From: Molossus alvarezi
Lineage: Eukaryota; Chordata; Mammalia; Chiroptera; Molossidae
Assembly: GCA_037176705.1 (NCBI GenBank)
Contig: CM073887.1
Span: forward strand, 88,050,348-88,114,347
DNA length: 64,000 bases
Direction: 5' to 3'
The translations under genes were made by a program, and so were the position numbers. Of this stretch, positions 1 through 12,779 are shown piece by piece; positions within the stretch are counted from its first letter, which is position 1, and each line of letters starts with the position of its first letter. The notes below the pieces were generated by a model. That model was not told where the DNA came from. It was given only the letters and a program-made list of their open reading frames with translations, and made no database searches.

Positions 1-400
1 CTAAAAAATATATATATCTTTTTATAAAATACAACTATTTAAGTTAGGATTGAGAACTTACACAGTTATGACATTTTAGATGAAAAAGTAATAATAAAAG
101 TTGTGGCAAGTATCACTCCGTGTATATAAAACTGGCATCCATGTTAATCTACAAACAGTTAATTTAAAAATATATAAGTAAGTACATTTAATATAACAAA
201 AATACATAATGATTTCACGGCACAGACCCTGATGGCATAAAAGTAAGCTATTATTGCTAAATAGTTTTGTTACTGTTTCTGTAATTTGGAAATGCAAAAA
301 CAGTTTTCCATTAAAATAACAGGAACTAAGTACTTATAAAACAATAACAAGTTAAAAGGGTGATGAATGAATCATAATTGTGGTGCAAATTCTCATATAT

Positions 401-679
401 AGCCCTGGCCAGTGTGGCTTGGTGGTTGGAGCATCAGCCTGTGCACCAAAAGGTCATGGGTTCCATTTTGGTAAATGGCACATAGGTGGGTTGCAGGTTC
501 ATCCACCCCCCACCACTGCCCCATGGGGCATGTATGGAATACAACCAATTAATATATTTCTCTCACATTGATGTTTCTCTCTCTCTCCCCCCCCCCACTC
601 CCTTCCTCTCTTCCATTCTCTCTAAAAATTAGTGAAAAAGATATTCTCGGGTGAGGGTTAACACAAAAAATTTTTTTTT
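401..679 (+). mobile_element. Ves-type SINE
   Basis: tRNA-like head AGCCCTGGCCAG, CT-rich middle and a tail with the GGTGAGG motif. The TSD AATTCTCATATATAG flanks it at 388-402 and 680-694. Confidence 0.9.
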
Positions 680-758
680 AATTCTCATATATAGCTGTTG
701 TGAGTAAACATTGCCGCAATCTCTTTAGAGAACAGTCTTTTAAATTATATATGAAATA

Positions 759-3438
759 GTCCAGTCAAGGTGGCAGTGTAGGAAAACCTGGTATCGCCTC
801 CCCCTACAACATCAAAATTACAACTAAATTACAATACAACATCATTCAAGAACTGCCTGAATCGAGTTGAATGGAAGTCCTACAACTACAAAATTAAAGC
901 AGCAGCAACACCAGGACTGGTAGGAGGGGCGGAGGCGCTGACAGCCCAGTCCCAAACCCACGTGTGGCAGACAAAAATCAGGAGGGACACCTCGGCTGAG
1001 AAGGTCCTCCCTTATGAGTGAGGGGTCCCCGTCCCACACCAGGCACCCAGTTCAGGATTCCAGTGCCAGGAAGAGAAGCCCCCATAACTTCCGGCTGGAA
1101 AAACCAGCGGGAACTGAGGCTCAGGGAGGGTGCCACTGCGGGAGGAGCCCTAAGCAGCTCCTCTTAAAGGGTCCTTGCACATTCTTACTCAGACTGGTTC
1201 CCTCTGAGCTCGAAGTGGAGGCAACTTGAGGGGTGCCAGAGACATACAGGGAACAACTCTACTGTTTGGCCTCGGACCGAGAGCTGGAGAAGCAGCTTTC
1301 TCCTAGACAGAGGTGCTGGCGGAGACTGATGTTCCTTTGGTGAGCCCTTCCGTGGTGCTGCAGATAGCCGCTATATCTGGGACTCCAGCAACTTGGCTCA
1401 CACTGTTTGCCTCGCCCTGGTGATTCAGGTGACCCAACTTTCAGGTGACCCATGCTGTTTCCAAAGGCTTTACAATAGACTGCCCTATCTTGGATGCTGC
1501 TTCAGAGTTTCCTAAAATTTCTCAAACAAGCAGTATCTGGTCTCAGTGAGCCCCACACCTCTCGATAAGTGGTCCCAGAACTTGGTTCACAACTTAGCTT
1601 TTCCTGGACACCTCCAAGCCCAGCACAAGTAGCAGCCATCTGCAGATCACTTTGTAGCTTATGCCGGGTGGCCCCGGATAGAACAGAGGCAGTGGCTGAC
1701 CTTGCCACAAGGCCAGCACACCGAAAGGACGGCTTCAGACCACATCAAAACACCCTCACCCAACCACCTCCATAAGTGACACACTCAATGAGCGGACTCA
1801 GTGGGTACCAGAGCCCTGATGAAGTAAGTTTTGCTCTGTGTGGTGGGCCCCTACACAGCTGATCCTCCAAGGTAGTCAGAGGCCAGTGGTCAGTGGGCAC
1901 AGCCAGTCCTTGCAGCTGATCAGCCTGAGTAAATCCCTCCCATTGACATTCCAACAGCAATCAAGGTTCAATTACAACAGAAGGGTGTACAGTCCACTCT
2001 AGGGGTGCACCTCGAAGGCCCAGCTGGGGTGATCAGGGAGGCTGTGCTACTGGACTGTGCAAGACATCTACTACAATAGGCTACCCTACGAAGCCTAGGA
2101 GACATAGCAACTCTACGTAATACATAGAAACAATCACAGAGAAGCAGCCAAAATGAGGAGACAAAAAAACATGTCCCAAATGAAAGAACTAAACAAAATG
2201 GAGATAAGCAATCAATCAGATGCAGACTTCAAAACACAGGTTATATGTTTGCTCAAGGAACTTGGTGAAACATTCAAGGGACTTAGTGAGACCTTCAAGG
2301 AACTAAAGGAGACCTCCAAGGGACTTAGTGAGAACATCAACAACATGAAAAAAGGACCAGTCAGAAATGAAGGATGCACTAACAGAAATAAAGAATAATT
2401 TACAGAGAATCAACAGCAGAGTAGGTAAAGCGAAGAAGCAAACCATTGATTTGGAATATAAGAAAGCAGAAAACACCCAATCAGAACAGCAAAAAGGAAA
2501 AAGAATCCAAAAAAATGAGGTCAGTATAAGGAGCCTCTGGGACAACTTCAAGCGTGTCAACATTCGCATCATGGGGGTGCCACAAGGAGAAGAGAGAGAG
2601 AACAAGAAATTGAAAACCTATTTGAAACAATGACAGAAAACTTCCCTAACTTGGTGAAGGAAACAGACATACAAGTTCAGAAAGAACAGAGAGTCCCAAA
2701 CAAGTTGAACCCAAAGAGGTCCACACCAAGATACATTACCATCAAAACGCCAAAGGTTAAAGACAAAGAGAGAATTTTAAAAGCAGCAAGAAAAAATCAG
2801 TCCATTACCTACAAAGAAGCTCCCATAAGACAGTCAGCTGATATCTCAAAAGAAACTTTGCAGGCCAAAAAAGAGTGGCAAGAGATATTCAAGGTGATGA
2901 AAAGCAACAACCGACAACCAAAATTACTCTATCCTGGAAAGCTATCATTTAGAATCGATGGACATATCAAGAGTTTCCCAGACAAAAAACTAAAGGAGTT
3001 CATCATCACCAAACCAGTATTATATGAAATGTTGAAGGGTCTTTTTGAAGGAGAACAAAAATATGAACAATAAAATGGCAATTAATACATATCTATCAAC
3101 AACTGAATCTACAAACAAAATGAGCAAGCAGAACAGAAACAGACTCATAGATACAGAGAACTTTTTGTTGCTTGCCAGATGGGAGAAGGGCTGGGGGGAT
3201 GGGTAAAAGATGAAGGAATTAAGAAGTACAAATTGGTTGTTAGACTGATGAACCTCAAAGGGAAGGGGGGGGGGATGAGATAAACCAAAGAACTTCTATG
3301 CATATATGCATAACTGACGGACACCAACAATAGTGTGGGGAAGGCAGGAGGGGGGCAGAATTGGGGGGGAGGGGTCAATGGGGAAAAAAAGGGAAGGAAC
3401 ATCTATAATACATTCAACAATAAAGATTAGTTTAAAAA
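759..3438 (+). mobile_element. HAL1 (ORF1-only LINE-1 derivative), copy 1
   Basis: This is an L1-type 5'UTR of about 1.39 kb, then a damaged ORF1, then directly a short G-rich 3'UTR ending in AATAAAGATTA. No ORF2 sequence is present, the defining structure of half-L1 (HAL1) elements moved by L1 ORF2 protein in trans. Similar AATTATATA-containing flanks at about 738-752 and 3441-3456 look like a decayed TSD. It carries the long form of the 5'UTR. Confidence 0.85.
2153..3073 (+). pseudogene. HAL1 copy 1 ORF1 pseudogene
   Basis: ORF1p is an L1 RNA-binding chaperone with an N-terminal coiled coil, an RRM and a C-terminal domain. The ATG at 2153 starts MRRQKN. The frame runs through the coiled coil to 2398, shifts by one base at an A-rich spot near 2350, continues from 2367 through the RRM to 2633, shifts again at the GEERE segment, and resumes at 2630-3073 with the C-terminal domain (KETLQAKKEWQEIF and LSFRIDGHIKSF). 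Two frameshifts disable it. Confidence 0.85.
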
Positions 3439-3572
3439 TTTTTTAATTATATACTAGACAAAATCTAGTAAAACTAAAGCTGACCCAGCAATTCCATTCC
3501 AGAAAAGTTTACCATTACACAAAACGGTTCACAGCAGGACTTTTCATAATAGTTGAAAACTGCAAATAATTT

Positions 3573-3790
3573 ATTCTTAATATTTTTCCTTTATTGATTT
3601 TTTTGACAGAGGAAGGAAGAGGGAGCGAGAGATAGAAACATTGATGAGAGAGAACATTGGCTGGCTATCTCCTGCATGCCCCCGACTGGGGATCGGGCCC
3701 ACAACCTGGGCATGTGCCCTGACTGAAATCAAACCAGCAACCTCTTGGTGTATGGGTCAATGCTCAAACAGTGAGCCACACCGAATTGGT
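3573..3790 (-). mobile_element. SINE, AATAAA-tail type
   Basis: Reverse-oriented bat tRNA SINE of the second type (GTGTGGCTCA head, TCAATAAAG tail). The flanking GAAAACTGCAAATAATTT-type TSD lies at 3555-3572 and 3791-3809. It sits inside an old L1M fragment. Confidence 0.88.
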
Positions 3791-3999
3791 GAAAAATGCA
3801 AACAATTTTAATGTTCATCAGTAGAAGACTGGGTAAATATATCATAGTATATTCAGACTACAAAATAATACACAACAAACACAATAAACATCAGCATAAA
3901 AATGAACACACACACAGAGCTACTCTATTTTTCAATTTATATAAAGGTTTAAATCGGGTAAATTTTTATCTATTGGTATATAGTTCTTTAAATTATATT

Positions 4000-4282
4000 T
4001 ATTAATTAATTAATTTATTTTTTGATCCTTATCCAAGGACTTTTTTTTGCATTTATCTTCAGATAGAGTGGGAAGGTGGGAGGGAGGGAGGAAGAGAGAG
4101 AGAAACATTGACGAGAGAGAGAAACACTGACGTGAGAGAGACACATCGACTGGCCGCCACCCACACAACCTCAACTGGGGCTGGGGACAAACTACAACCG
4201 AGGTATGTGCCCTTAGCGGGAACCGAACCCGGGACTCTCCAGTCCACGGGGCCGATGTCGCTGAGCCAAATTGGGCCAGGGC
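4000..4282 (-). mobile_element. Ves-type SINE
   Basis: Reverse orientation, ending in GGCCAGGGC. TSD AGTTCTTTAAATTATA at about 3982-3997 and 4283-4298 with one mismatch. Second SINE in the same L1M fragment. Confidence 0.88.
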
Positions 4283-4469
4283 AGTTTTTTAAATTATAAA
4301 GAAAATGAAGTGATAGCTTCAGAGTTTGGAAAGTGGTTACCTCTGGGAGTAAGTTGGGGGTGTGATGGAAGTATAACCAGGAAGGTAAATTGGGGTACTA
4401 TGCTCTATATATTTTGACTAGATAATGCTTAATGGCTATTCACTGTATAGTTAAAAAAAAAAAAAGCCA

Positions 4470-5660
4470 CTGTATTTGTTTAATGTATTATTATAATGCA
4501 TTTATTTCACAATTTAGAAGATTAAATGTAGTGAGAGAGATAGGGAGTAGAGGGAAAGAGAGAAAGCAAAAAGCTGTGAATACTAGTCTGGTGAACTGAA
4601 CACACTATACAACTGATAGGACAGTTGCTAAGAAATAGGAGAACTGCCATTCCAGGAGCTGTTTGTCATTAGTCACATTAGGCTGAATGACCCACTCCTC
4701 ACCATCCATCAGTCATAGCTCTTGGTTGGGTTTCTTCATTTCCTTAAGAAAACCTAAACTATAACCCTATCAATGCATGTCAAACAAACTATAACTGGCA
4801 ACATAAAACATCTTCATCCCAAATTCTTGACAGTAAATACAATTTTAGTTTTCTTCTGTCTAATCCTTAGCAAAAGTCCCCGTGTTAGACCCTCTAAGAC
4901 ATTCAAGCTAAACCACGGAGATTCATCCTAAGACCATACTAATTTGCATCTCATTGAACTGCTTTTACTAAACTGTGCTTTGATGTTATTTGCAAAGGAA
5001 AGTAAAATGACAAACCCAACATAGATGAAAATCAAGAAAGTGGTCTTACGGAAAACAAGAAAGAAGAGCATTTTAGTCACTAAAAACCATCCACTAGTTT
5101 TAGAAACAAAGAAGTCATTGGTGCTCATGGCAACAACAGTTCTAAGGAGTAAAGAATATAGGGGTAAAATTGCAGTGGATTGAAGAGTGAATGGAAACAG
5201 AAAATAGTAAGTTTTAAACAACTTTCAAGGAAATAAAGAAACCATTTCAGTGGAGAAGTGGGGTGGGGATGCGGGTTAGTCACAAAGCAATAGCAATAGA
5301 CTGAATGGAAAGAGCTGAGAAAGTTAGGATAGTAAGTATACGCCATTTGGAAAGGTTTCCTGGTGAAAGGGGGAGATATAGGAATAGTGTGACATATAAC
5401 TGACCATCTAAATTACAAAGTTTTGAAAGCAAAAGAGGGCCCTAAACACAAAGGAGTAAACTGAGATTATACTGGGCAACCAAGATCTATGGTCATCCCA
5501 CACAGGTAGAAGAGGAGGTGAGGCTATAAGGTTGCTTTAATTAAAAAAAAAAAAAAAAAGATATATTCTCTCTCTCTCTTTTTTTAATCTATGATGTGGG
5601 GGGAGGCTCAATACCTAGAGGAGCTTAGACTTCGGGACATGCCTGAATAAGCAAGAATAG
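4470..5660. other. Intronic DNA, nothing recognised
   Basis: AT-rich, with ORFs under 100 codons that show no protein family. An A-run lies at 5540-5559. No repeat family was identified. Confidence 0.5.
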
Positions 5661-5666
5661 AGATGG

Positions 5667-5826
5667 AGCCCTGGCTAGTTTGGCTCAATGGTTAGAGTGT
5701 CGGCCTGCGGTTCAGAGAGACCTGGGTTCGGTTCCCGCTGGGGGCACGTACCTCGGCTGCAGTTTGTCCCTGGCCCTGATTGGGTAGTGCAGGTGGCAGC
5801 CGCTCGATGTGTCCCTTTCATGTCGA

Positions 5827-5869
<43 letters not shown>

Positions 5870-5940
5870 TCCCCTCCCTCTCTCCCACTCTGTCTGAACA
5901 AGAAATGGAAAGGTGTCCTCGGGTGAGGATTAAAAAAAAG
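5667..5940 (+). mobile_element. Ves-type SINE
   Basis: Clear tRNA-like head with A box (TTGGCTCAATGGTTAGAGTG) and B box, a CT run, and a CCTCGGGTGAGGAT tail. Flanking AGAGATGGA-containing TSD. Confidence 0.9.
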
Positions 5941-6486
5941 AGAGAGAGATGGAAATTACACAGTGTTATATTTAAATGGAAATGTGTGAAGCTGTTTTGG
6001 TCTTACAAAAGAAATTTCTAGAGTCATTTGCTACTACAAACAAACAAACAAAAACTAGTCAAAATTATGTGGGAAGATATCTGTACTTCTTCAGATCTTC
6101 AGAGTATGTACCATAAATGGAGAGGTTTTTTTAAAGCCTTGATTCTCTTTACATTATAATGGAAAAAAGTGTGAATTCTAAAATTTATATGCATAAGAAG
6201 TTAAGTATAAATACAGTTGTTACCAAAAAAGTTGCCTGGCAAATTAATTCTATTTCAAATACACTAGGAGAACATGATATTAAATAACAACGATAATAAC
6301 AACAATAACCCTAAAGTGACTCCTTTAACAGGCAAATAATTTTAAGTGTTAATAGTCACCCTAAATTTATAAATTTTTCAAGTGAAAGAGAAGCAAAATG
6401 ATCTACCTAAAGTCACTGTTCTGGTTAGTGCTAGCTGGTCCCCACTCTTCCTTACACTTCCAGCTCTACTGTAATCTTCACTTCTT

Positions 6487-6690
6487 GTGTTTTTTTTTCC
6501 TTTAATGTTTTCATTGATTTTTTAGAGAAAGAGGAAGGGAGAGAGGTAGAAACATCGATGTGAGAGAGAAACATTGATAGGCTGCCTCCTGTATGACCCC
6601 TACTGGGGATGGACCCCCACAACCCAGGCATGTGCCCTGACCAGGAATGGAACCAGGATCTCTCACTCCATGGGCCAGCCGGACATCTGG
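6487..6690 (-). mobile_element. SINE, second type
   Basis: Reverse orientation with TTTTCATTGATTTT near its left end. Flanking TTCACTTCT repeats at 6477-6485 and 6693-6701 look like a TSD. Confidence 0.82.
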
Positions 6691-7132
6691 TATTCACTTC
6701 TAATCAGCACTTCTGATATCTAATCCACCATGCTTTCCACTTCATCATGTTGCCTTTTTTTCATCAAAATTTAACTGAAGGCAAAACTAAACCAAATCAT
6801 TAAATGGTAAGTACACCACCTGCCTTCACAAAAATTATCTATACACTATAGCAAAACTTTCTCCAATATTAAACTATTGTGTTCAGCATACTAATTTGAA
6901 CATAAGAAACTATTCAACGATGAACCACAAACTATTTTAAGACTCTTCACCAATGCTATTTATAGTTTGTGCCAGCTTATCTGCTCTGCATGTTTTTTAT
7001 CTGACACCCTCAAAGAATGCTAACAGAAAATAAACATACTGGAATAGACACCTCCTTTACACATTGACACCTTGGAAGACTATATGAATTCCTATAATAC
7101 ATGTTACTAACTGCTAAATGAAGGCTAAATCA

Positions 7133-7370
7133 TGCATTCTCAATGAGAACAAGGTGGCTTCCAAGGAGGTGAATTTGGTTCTAGGGAGGAGAGGGCTGGG
7201 AAGGTGTGGCCTCCAAGGGACACAATACATAATAAGCAAATACACAGTGTGCCTGTGGTATTAGAACTTCTGGGAAGGGGGTTGGACATTAAAGGAAAAA
7301 ATGTCTAAGAAAGGCGCCTTAAGAGAACAATAATGTTAAAAAAAAAAAAAAAGGTTGAGAAACACCAGGT
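7133..7370 (+). mobile_element. hAT-Charlie-like relic
   Basis: The left end CATTCTCAATGAGAAC and right end GGTTGAGAAACACC are inverted and typical of Charlie elements; the middle has AATTTGGTTCTAGGGAGG. Family name not certain. Confidence 0.55.
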
Positions 7371-7891
7371 CAACGCTAGTCTGTACATCAACACATTAAC
7401 AATTGTCATGCTTATTAAGGAAAACCATTTTTTTCTGTTTGACCAACTTTTCTGCCTCATCAATCATCTTAAAATTGAATTTCATGTACTGATAAATACA
7501 AACTGACTAGTATTTATCTTCCTCTACTCCTACTTCCAAATGATTATCCATACATTTTCACTTTTACTTAGCATCAATGGGTCTGAAATAATCTCTGACT
7601 TACACAGTACACCACATCACAACTGAAGATTTTAAGTTCATTGATTCATTCAATAATTATTTGTATAGTGCCTACTATGTACCTGGTAGTATGTTAGTTT
7701 TTCTTTCCTGAGCCTTATCCATCATTGTTGTCTCACTGAAATGAAAATATGCAAGATGATGCAGACTAACTCTGAAAACCCACTAACATCCAAACAAAGC
7801 TCCTGCAAAAAATAGAGAGGGCAGCCAGGTTTTGAAAGGTATGCATGCAGAATTAGAGAAAGAATCTCCAGTAATGAAAAACATTGAGTTT

Positions 7892-8152
7892 GCCCTGGCC
7901 AGTTTGGCTCAGTGGTTAGAGCGTCAGCCTGCGGTCCTGAGAGACCCGGGTTCGGTTCCCGCTAAGGGCATGTACCTCGGTTGCAGTTTGTCCCCGGCCC
8001 TGGTCGGTCGTGCGGGTGGCAGCCACTCGATGTGTTCCTTTCACATCGATGTTTCTCTCTCTCTCTCTCTCTTCCTCTCTCTCCCTCCCACTCTACCTGA
8101 ACAAAAAATAGAAAAATGTCCTCGGGTGAGGATAAAAAAAAAAGAAAGAAAG
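7892..8152 (+). mobile_element. Ves-type SINE
   Basis: Close to the family consensus throughout, with an exact 15-bp TSD AAAAACATTGAGTTT at 7877-7891 and 8153-8167. Probably young. Confidence 0.95.
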
Positions 8153-8490
8153 AAAAACATTGAGTTTGATAAAGGATAAATTATTGAGGACAAAAGAGAA
8201 GAATGATGGAGGGATGAATGAAAGAAGGGGAAGTGAGGGAGAGAGGGAGGGAAGGTTGCTAAATTAGGCTACAAGAGACAGGCAAAAAGCTTTCCCAACA
8301 TAACACCAAAATGCCAATGACTGGTCACTATCAGAATCCCAAAGCACCATAGCCAAAAGCATCATATTCAACTGGAGAAATATTTTCTGTATATGGGGAA
8401 AGTGATACAAGTTTTTAAAAAAACCTGTAGAAGGATTTTGCTTTAGAGAAATCGGATGCCTAACTAGCCAGTGTTTAAATATGTCTGCTG

Positions 8491-8740
8491 AGCCCTGGCC
8501 GGTTTGGCTCAGCGGCTGGAGCGTCGGCCTGCGGTCCGGAGAGACCTGGGTTCGATTCCCGCTGAGGGCATGTGCCTTGGTTGCAGTTTGTCCCCGGCCC
8601 TGGTTGGTCGTGCAGGTGGCAGCCGCTCGATGTGTCCCTTTCACGTTGATGTCTCTCTCTCTCTCTCTTCCTCTCTCTCCCTCCCACTCTATCTGTGCAA
8701 AAAATGGAAAAAGTGTCCTCAGGTGAGGATAAAAAAAAAA
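8491..8740 (+). mobile_element. Ves-type SINE
   Basis: Near-consensus copy, TSD ATATGTCTGCTGA-like at 8479-8491 and 8739-8752. Confidence 0.93.
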
Positions 8741-8905
8741 ATGTGTCTGCTGAAAGCAGAGTATATGTCTTAATAATGCTTTTACCTTTACATAACATTT
8801 TAATTTTTGGCCCCTAGATGCAGATATAACATTCACCATTCACTCTGTAAAACATATGGACCAGCAAAGGACGGCAAATGAATATAATGTATATTTACAT
8901 ATTTA

Positions 8906-9135
8906 AAAAATATATATTTTTTTTCTTTATTGATTTGAAAGAAAGAAGAAGGGAAAGGAGTAGAGAAACATCGATGAGAGAGAACAGATGAGACAGAACA
9001 TCATTGGCCACCTCCTGCATGCCCCCCCACTGGGGACTTGGCCCACAACCTGGGCATGTGCCATTGCTGGGAACTGAACTGGCAACCTCTTGCTGCATGG
9101 GTCAATGCTCAACCACTGAGCCACACCGGCCAGGC
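8906..9135 (-). mobile_element. SINE, second type
   Basis: Reverse orientation with a CTTTATTGATTT tail complement and a GCCACACCGGCCAGG head complement; AT-rich degenerate TSD. Confidence 0.85.
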
Positions 9136-10652
9136 TATATTATATATTTTAAGCTAAAAATAAAATGTTACAACACATACAGTTTTTTAAATTCCTCACT
9201 TCAATAGACTTTTTCCATTATTCTGGAAGTCCCCATTGTATCAGATAAGACAGTTTATTTTTCTTTTGATATATTTATTGTGCATTTAAAAAAAACAATA
9301 ATTGTTAACGTATCATCAATTTCCAATCATTTCTAGTAAAAATAAAAATACTTTTAACATTTAAAAAAATTTAGTATCCAGTAACTGAGATATTATGACT
9401 GAAAACTACTATAAATTCTCTTCGGTACTCATCAAAAGAAATCTATATCTACATCAAAATTACAACTAAACTACAGAACAAGCATCATTCAGAAACACCT
9501 GAAAGCAAGCTGAATGGAAGTCCTACAACTATGAAATTAAAGAAGAAACCACACTGAGACTATTAGCAAGGGCAGAGGCGCAGACTCGCTGGTCCCACAC
9601 CCACATATGGCAGATAACAATCAGGAGGGCTATCTAGGCTATGATGTTCCTCCCTGAGGAGCAAACGGTCTGCATCCCACACCAGGCCCCCCAGTTCAGG
9701 GTTCCAAGGCCAGGAAAAGAAGCCCCATAATTTCTGGCTGTAAAAACTGGTGGGAATTGAGGTTGAGGAAGGCTGAGGCTGCTGGAGTCCCAGGCAGTTG
9801 CTCTTAAAGGGTCCGTACATGGACTTACTTGGACCCGCTCATGCCAGGCTCCAGTGTGGGGGAGGCAGCTTGAAAGGCACCAGAGACATATGGGGAAGAA
9901 CTGAGTTGTTTGGCACAGGGCAAGAGCCGCAGAGGCAGCTTTCTCCCAGACAGATGTGCTGGTGGAGGCCCTTGATCCTTTGGTGAGTCCTTTCCCAAGG
10001 GGTAGGCAGACAGCCACCATATCTGGGGCTCCAGCAACCCGGATCACACTGTTTGCCCCACCCTGGTGATTTCCTGAAGCCCTGTCCCACTCAACTTTCA
10101 GGCGCACCCAAGCAGTTTACAGTGGCTTTACCATAGGATTGGCCTGTCTTCGCTACTGCTTCAGATTTTCCTAAGTTCTCTCAAACAAGCAGCATCTGGT
10201 CTCAGAGAGCCATAGACCTCTTCCTAAGGGGCCCCAGGCCTGGCACTAGCAGCAGCTAGCCTTGGTTCACAGCTTGGCTTTGCCTAGGCACCTCTAAGCC
10301 CAGCATAAGAAGCAGCTATGCAGATCGCTTCATAGCTTGTGCCTGGTGGACCCGGTAGAACACAGGCAGGGGCTGACCTTGTCCCAGAGCCAGCACAACC
10401 AGCGGACAGCTTCAGACCAGGTCAAAGCACCACCACCCAACGACTTCCACAAGCGACATACTCAAGGAGTGGCATCAGTGGCTACCAGAGTCTTGCTGAA
10501 GTAAGTCTTGCTCTGTATGGTGGGCCCCTGCACACCTGATCCTCCAGGAAGGTAGTCAGAGGTCAGTGGCACAGCCAGTCCTTGCAGCTGATCAGCCTGA
10601 GTAAATCCCTCCCACTGACTTGCCAACAGCAATCAAGACTCAATTACAAGAG

Positions 10653-10708
10653 AAGGGAGTACAGTCCACATGAGGGGTGTAAGGGAGTACAATCCACATG
10701 AGGGGTGT
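10653..10708 (+). repeat. 28-bp tandem duplication in HAL1 5'UTR
   Basis: The unit AAGGGAGTACAGTCCACATG plus eight bases occurs twice in a row with one mismatch; copy 1 has it once. Confidence 0.92.
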
Positions 10709-10852
10709 ACCTAGAGGGCCCAGCCAGGATGACCAGGGAAGCTGTGCCATTGGACCCTACAGGACACCTAGTACAATAGGTCACCCTAGGAAGCCTAGGA
10801 GACATAACAACTCTACCTAATACATAAAAACAATCACAGGGAAGCAGCCAAA

Positions 10853-11740
10853 ATGAGGAGAAAAAGAAGCATGTCCCAAATGAAAGAAAAGAACAAAACT
10901 CCAGGAAAAAAACTAAACAAAGTGGAGATAAGCAATCTACTAGATGCAGAGTTCAAAACAGAGGTTATAAGGCTGCTCAATCAACTGAGTGAGAACTTCA
11001 AGGAACTTAAGGAGAACTGCAAGAAACTTAATGAGAAGATCAATTACATTAAAAAAAAGTCAGAAACAAAGGATGCACTAACTGAAATAACGAATAATTT
11101 ACAGAGAATCAATAGTAGAGTAGGTGAAGTCAAGAAGCAAACCATGGATATGGGATATAAGGAAGCAAAAAGCACCCAATCAGAACAGCAAAAAGAAAAA
11201 AGAATCCAAAAAAATGAGGATAGTGTAAGGAGCCTCTGGGACAACTTCAAGCGTGCCAACATCCACATCTTGGGGGTGCCAGAAGGAGAAGAGAGAGAGT
11301 AAGAATTGAAAACCTGTTTGAAACAATAAGGACAGAAAACTTCCCTAACTTGGTGAAGGAAACAGACATACAAGTCCAGGAAGCACAGAGAGTCCCAAAC
11401 AAGATGAACCCAGAGGCCCACACCAAGACACATCATCATCAAAATGCAAAAGGTTAGAGACAAAAAGAGAATTTTAAAAACAGCAAGAGAAAAGCAGTTA
11501 GTTACCTACAAGGGAGCTCCCAAAAAACTGTCAGACACTTTGTAAGCCAGAAGGAAGTGGCAAGAAATATCCAAAATGATGAAAGCAAGGACCTACATTC
11601 AAGATTACTCTATCCTGCAAAGCTAGCATTTCGAATCGATGGCCATATAAAGAGTTTCCCAGACAAGAAAAAGCTAAAGGAGTTCATCACCAACAAACCA
11701 CTATGACATGAAATGTTGAAGGGGAAGGAGAACAGGAAGG
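10853..11740 (+). pseudogene. HAL1 copy 2 ORF1 pseudogene
   Basis: The ATG at 10853 (MRRKRSMS) opens 149 codons through the coiled coil and the RRM start (RANIHILGVPEG) to a stop at 11300-11302. There the family has a glutamine codon after GEERE. Beyond it, C-terminal domain sequence continues to about 11740 with several small deletions. The same glutamine-to-stop change is seen in copy 4. Confidence 0.85.
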
Positions 11741-11768
11741 GGAAAATATGAACAATAAAATGGGCAAT

Positions 11769-12020
11769 AGCCCTGGCCGGTTTGGCTCAGCGGTTAGAGT
11801 GTCGGCCTGCGGTCCGGAGAGACCCGGGTTCGGTTCCCGCTAAGGGCACGTACTTCGGTTGCAGTTTGTCCCCGGCCCTGGTTGGTCGTGCGGGTGGCAG
11901 CCACTCGATGTGTCCCTTTCACATCGATGTTTCTCTCTCTCTCTCCCTTCCTCTCTCTCCCTCCCACTCTATCTGTACAAAAAATGGAAAAAATATCCTC
12001 GGGTGAGGATAAAAAAAAAA
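11769..12020 (+). mobile_element. Ves-type SINE in HAL1 copy 2
   Basis: Near-consensus copy with TSD ATAAAATGGGCAATA at 11755-11769 and 12021-12035. It lies in the HAL1 3' region. Confidence 0.95.
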
Positions 12021-12081
12021 ATAAAATGGGCAATAAATACATATCTATCAACAATTGAATCTACAAACAAAACATACAAGC

Positions 12082-12304
12082 AGCCCTGGCTGGTTTGGCT
12101 CAGAGGTTAGAGCATCAGCCTGCAGACCACAGAGTCCCAGGTTCGGTTTCCACTAAGGGCACATACCTCAGTTGCAGTTTGTCCTCAGTCCTGGTTGGGG
12201 TCGTGTGGGTGGCAACCACTTGATGTGTCTCTCTCACATTGATGTTTCTCTCTCTCTCCCTCCCTCTCTCCTTCCCACTCTATCTGAAGATAAATGCAAA
12301 AAAC
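12082..12304 (+). mobile_element. Ves-type SINE in HAL1 copy 2
   Basis: More diverged copy, TSD AAAACATACAAGCAG at 12069-12083 with a one-base variant at 12306-12320. Confidence 0.92.
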
Positions 12305-12520
12305 AAAAACATACACGCAGAACCTCAGAGGAAAGGGACAAGAGGTTGGGAAGAGATAAACCAAAGAACTTACATGCATATATATATTACCAATAGACAC
12401 AGACCATAGTGTGTGGAAGGCAGGAGGGGGACGGGAGTGGGGAGGAGGGGGTCAGTGGGGGGGGGGAGGTACCTGTAATACTTTCAACAATAAAGATAAG
12501 TTTAAAAAACTAAAAAAAAT

Positions 12521-12765
12521 AGCCCTGGTCGGTTGGCTCAGCAGTTGGAGCGTCAGCCTTTGGACCAAAGAGTTGCGGGTCCAATTCCGGTCAAGGGCAT
12601 GTACCTCAGTTGCAGTTCAGTCCCCGGTCCTGGTCAGGGTCATGCAGGAGGCAACCAATCAATGTGTATCTCTCACATCAATGTTTTTCTCTCCCTCCCT
12701 CCCTCCCTCCCTCCCTGTCTGAAACAAATGAAAAAATATTGTTGAGTGAGGATTTTTTTAAAAAT
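12521..12765 (+). mobile_element. Ves-type SINE
   Basis: Inserted directly at the A-rich 3' end of HAL1 copy 2. Head AGCCCTGGTCGG, CCCT repeats in the middle, diverged tail. Confidence 0.88.
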
Positions 12766-12779
12766 GTTTTTAATTAATA

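Larger units (their letters stand above)
3480..4460 (+). mobile_element. L1M 3' fragment
   Basis: It contains the old L1 motifs CAGCAATTCCATTCC, ATGTTCATCAGTAG and a 3' section with GGTTACCTCTGGGAG. Two SINEs interrupt it. Confidence 0.75.
9452..12518 (+). mobile_element. HAL1 copy 2, broken by two SINEs
   Basis: It has the same 5'UTR, ORF1 and 3'UTR order as copy 1, but lacks the first 40-50 bases of the 5'UTR. Ves SINEs were later inserted at 11769-12020 and 12082-12304, each with its own TSD. The 5'UTR is the long form and contains a 28-bp tandem duplication at 10653-10708. The 3' end AATAAAGATAAG lies at 12490-12501. Confidence 0.85.

Noticed and set aside
1571..2120. The HAL1 5'UTR segment missing in copies 3 and 4 as a spliced intron
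   Set aside because: The right edge reads CTCTAC before TAATACA, with no AG acceptor, so a genomic deletion is more likely than splicing.
759..3438. HAL1 copies as ordinary L1 with ORF2 deleted
   Set aside because: All four copies pass from ORF1 to the same 3'UTR without any ORF2 remnant, so the structure is inherited, not four separate deletions.
7892..7965. tRNA-like A and B boxes suggesting tRNA genes
   Set aside because: They are SINE promoters. No cloverleaf with a proper anticodon stem and acceptor was seen, and each is followed by SINE body and tail.
8504..8773. Recurring small ORFs with MAQRLERRPAVRRDPGSVPA-like starts throughout the window
   Set aside because: They are translations of the Ves SINE head and repeat wherever a SINE occurs; they are not genes.
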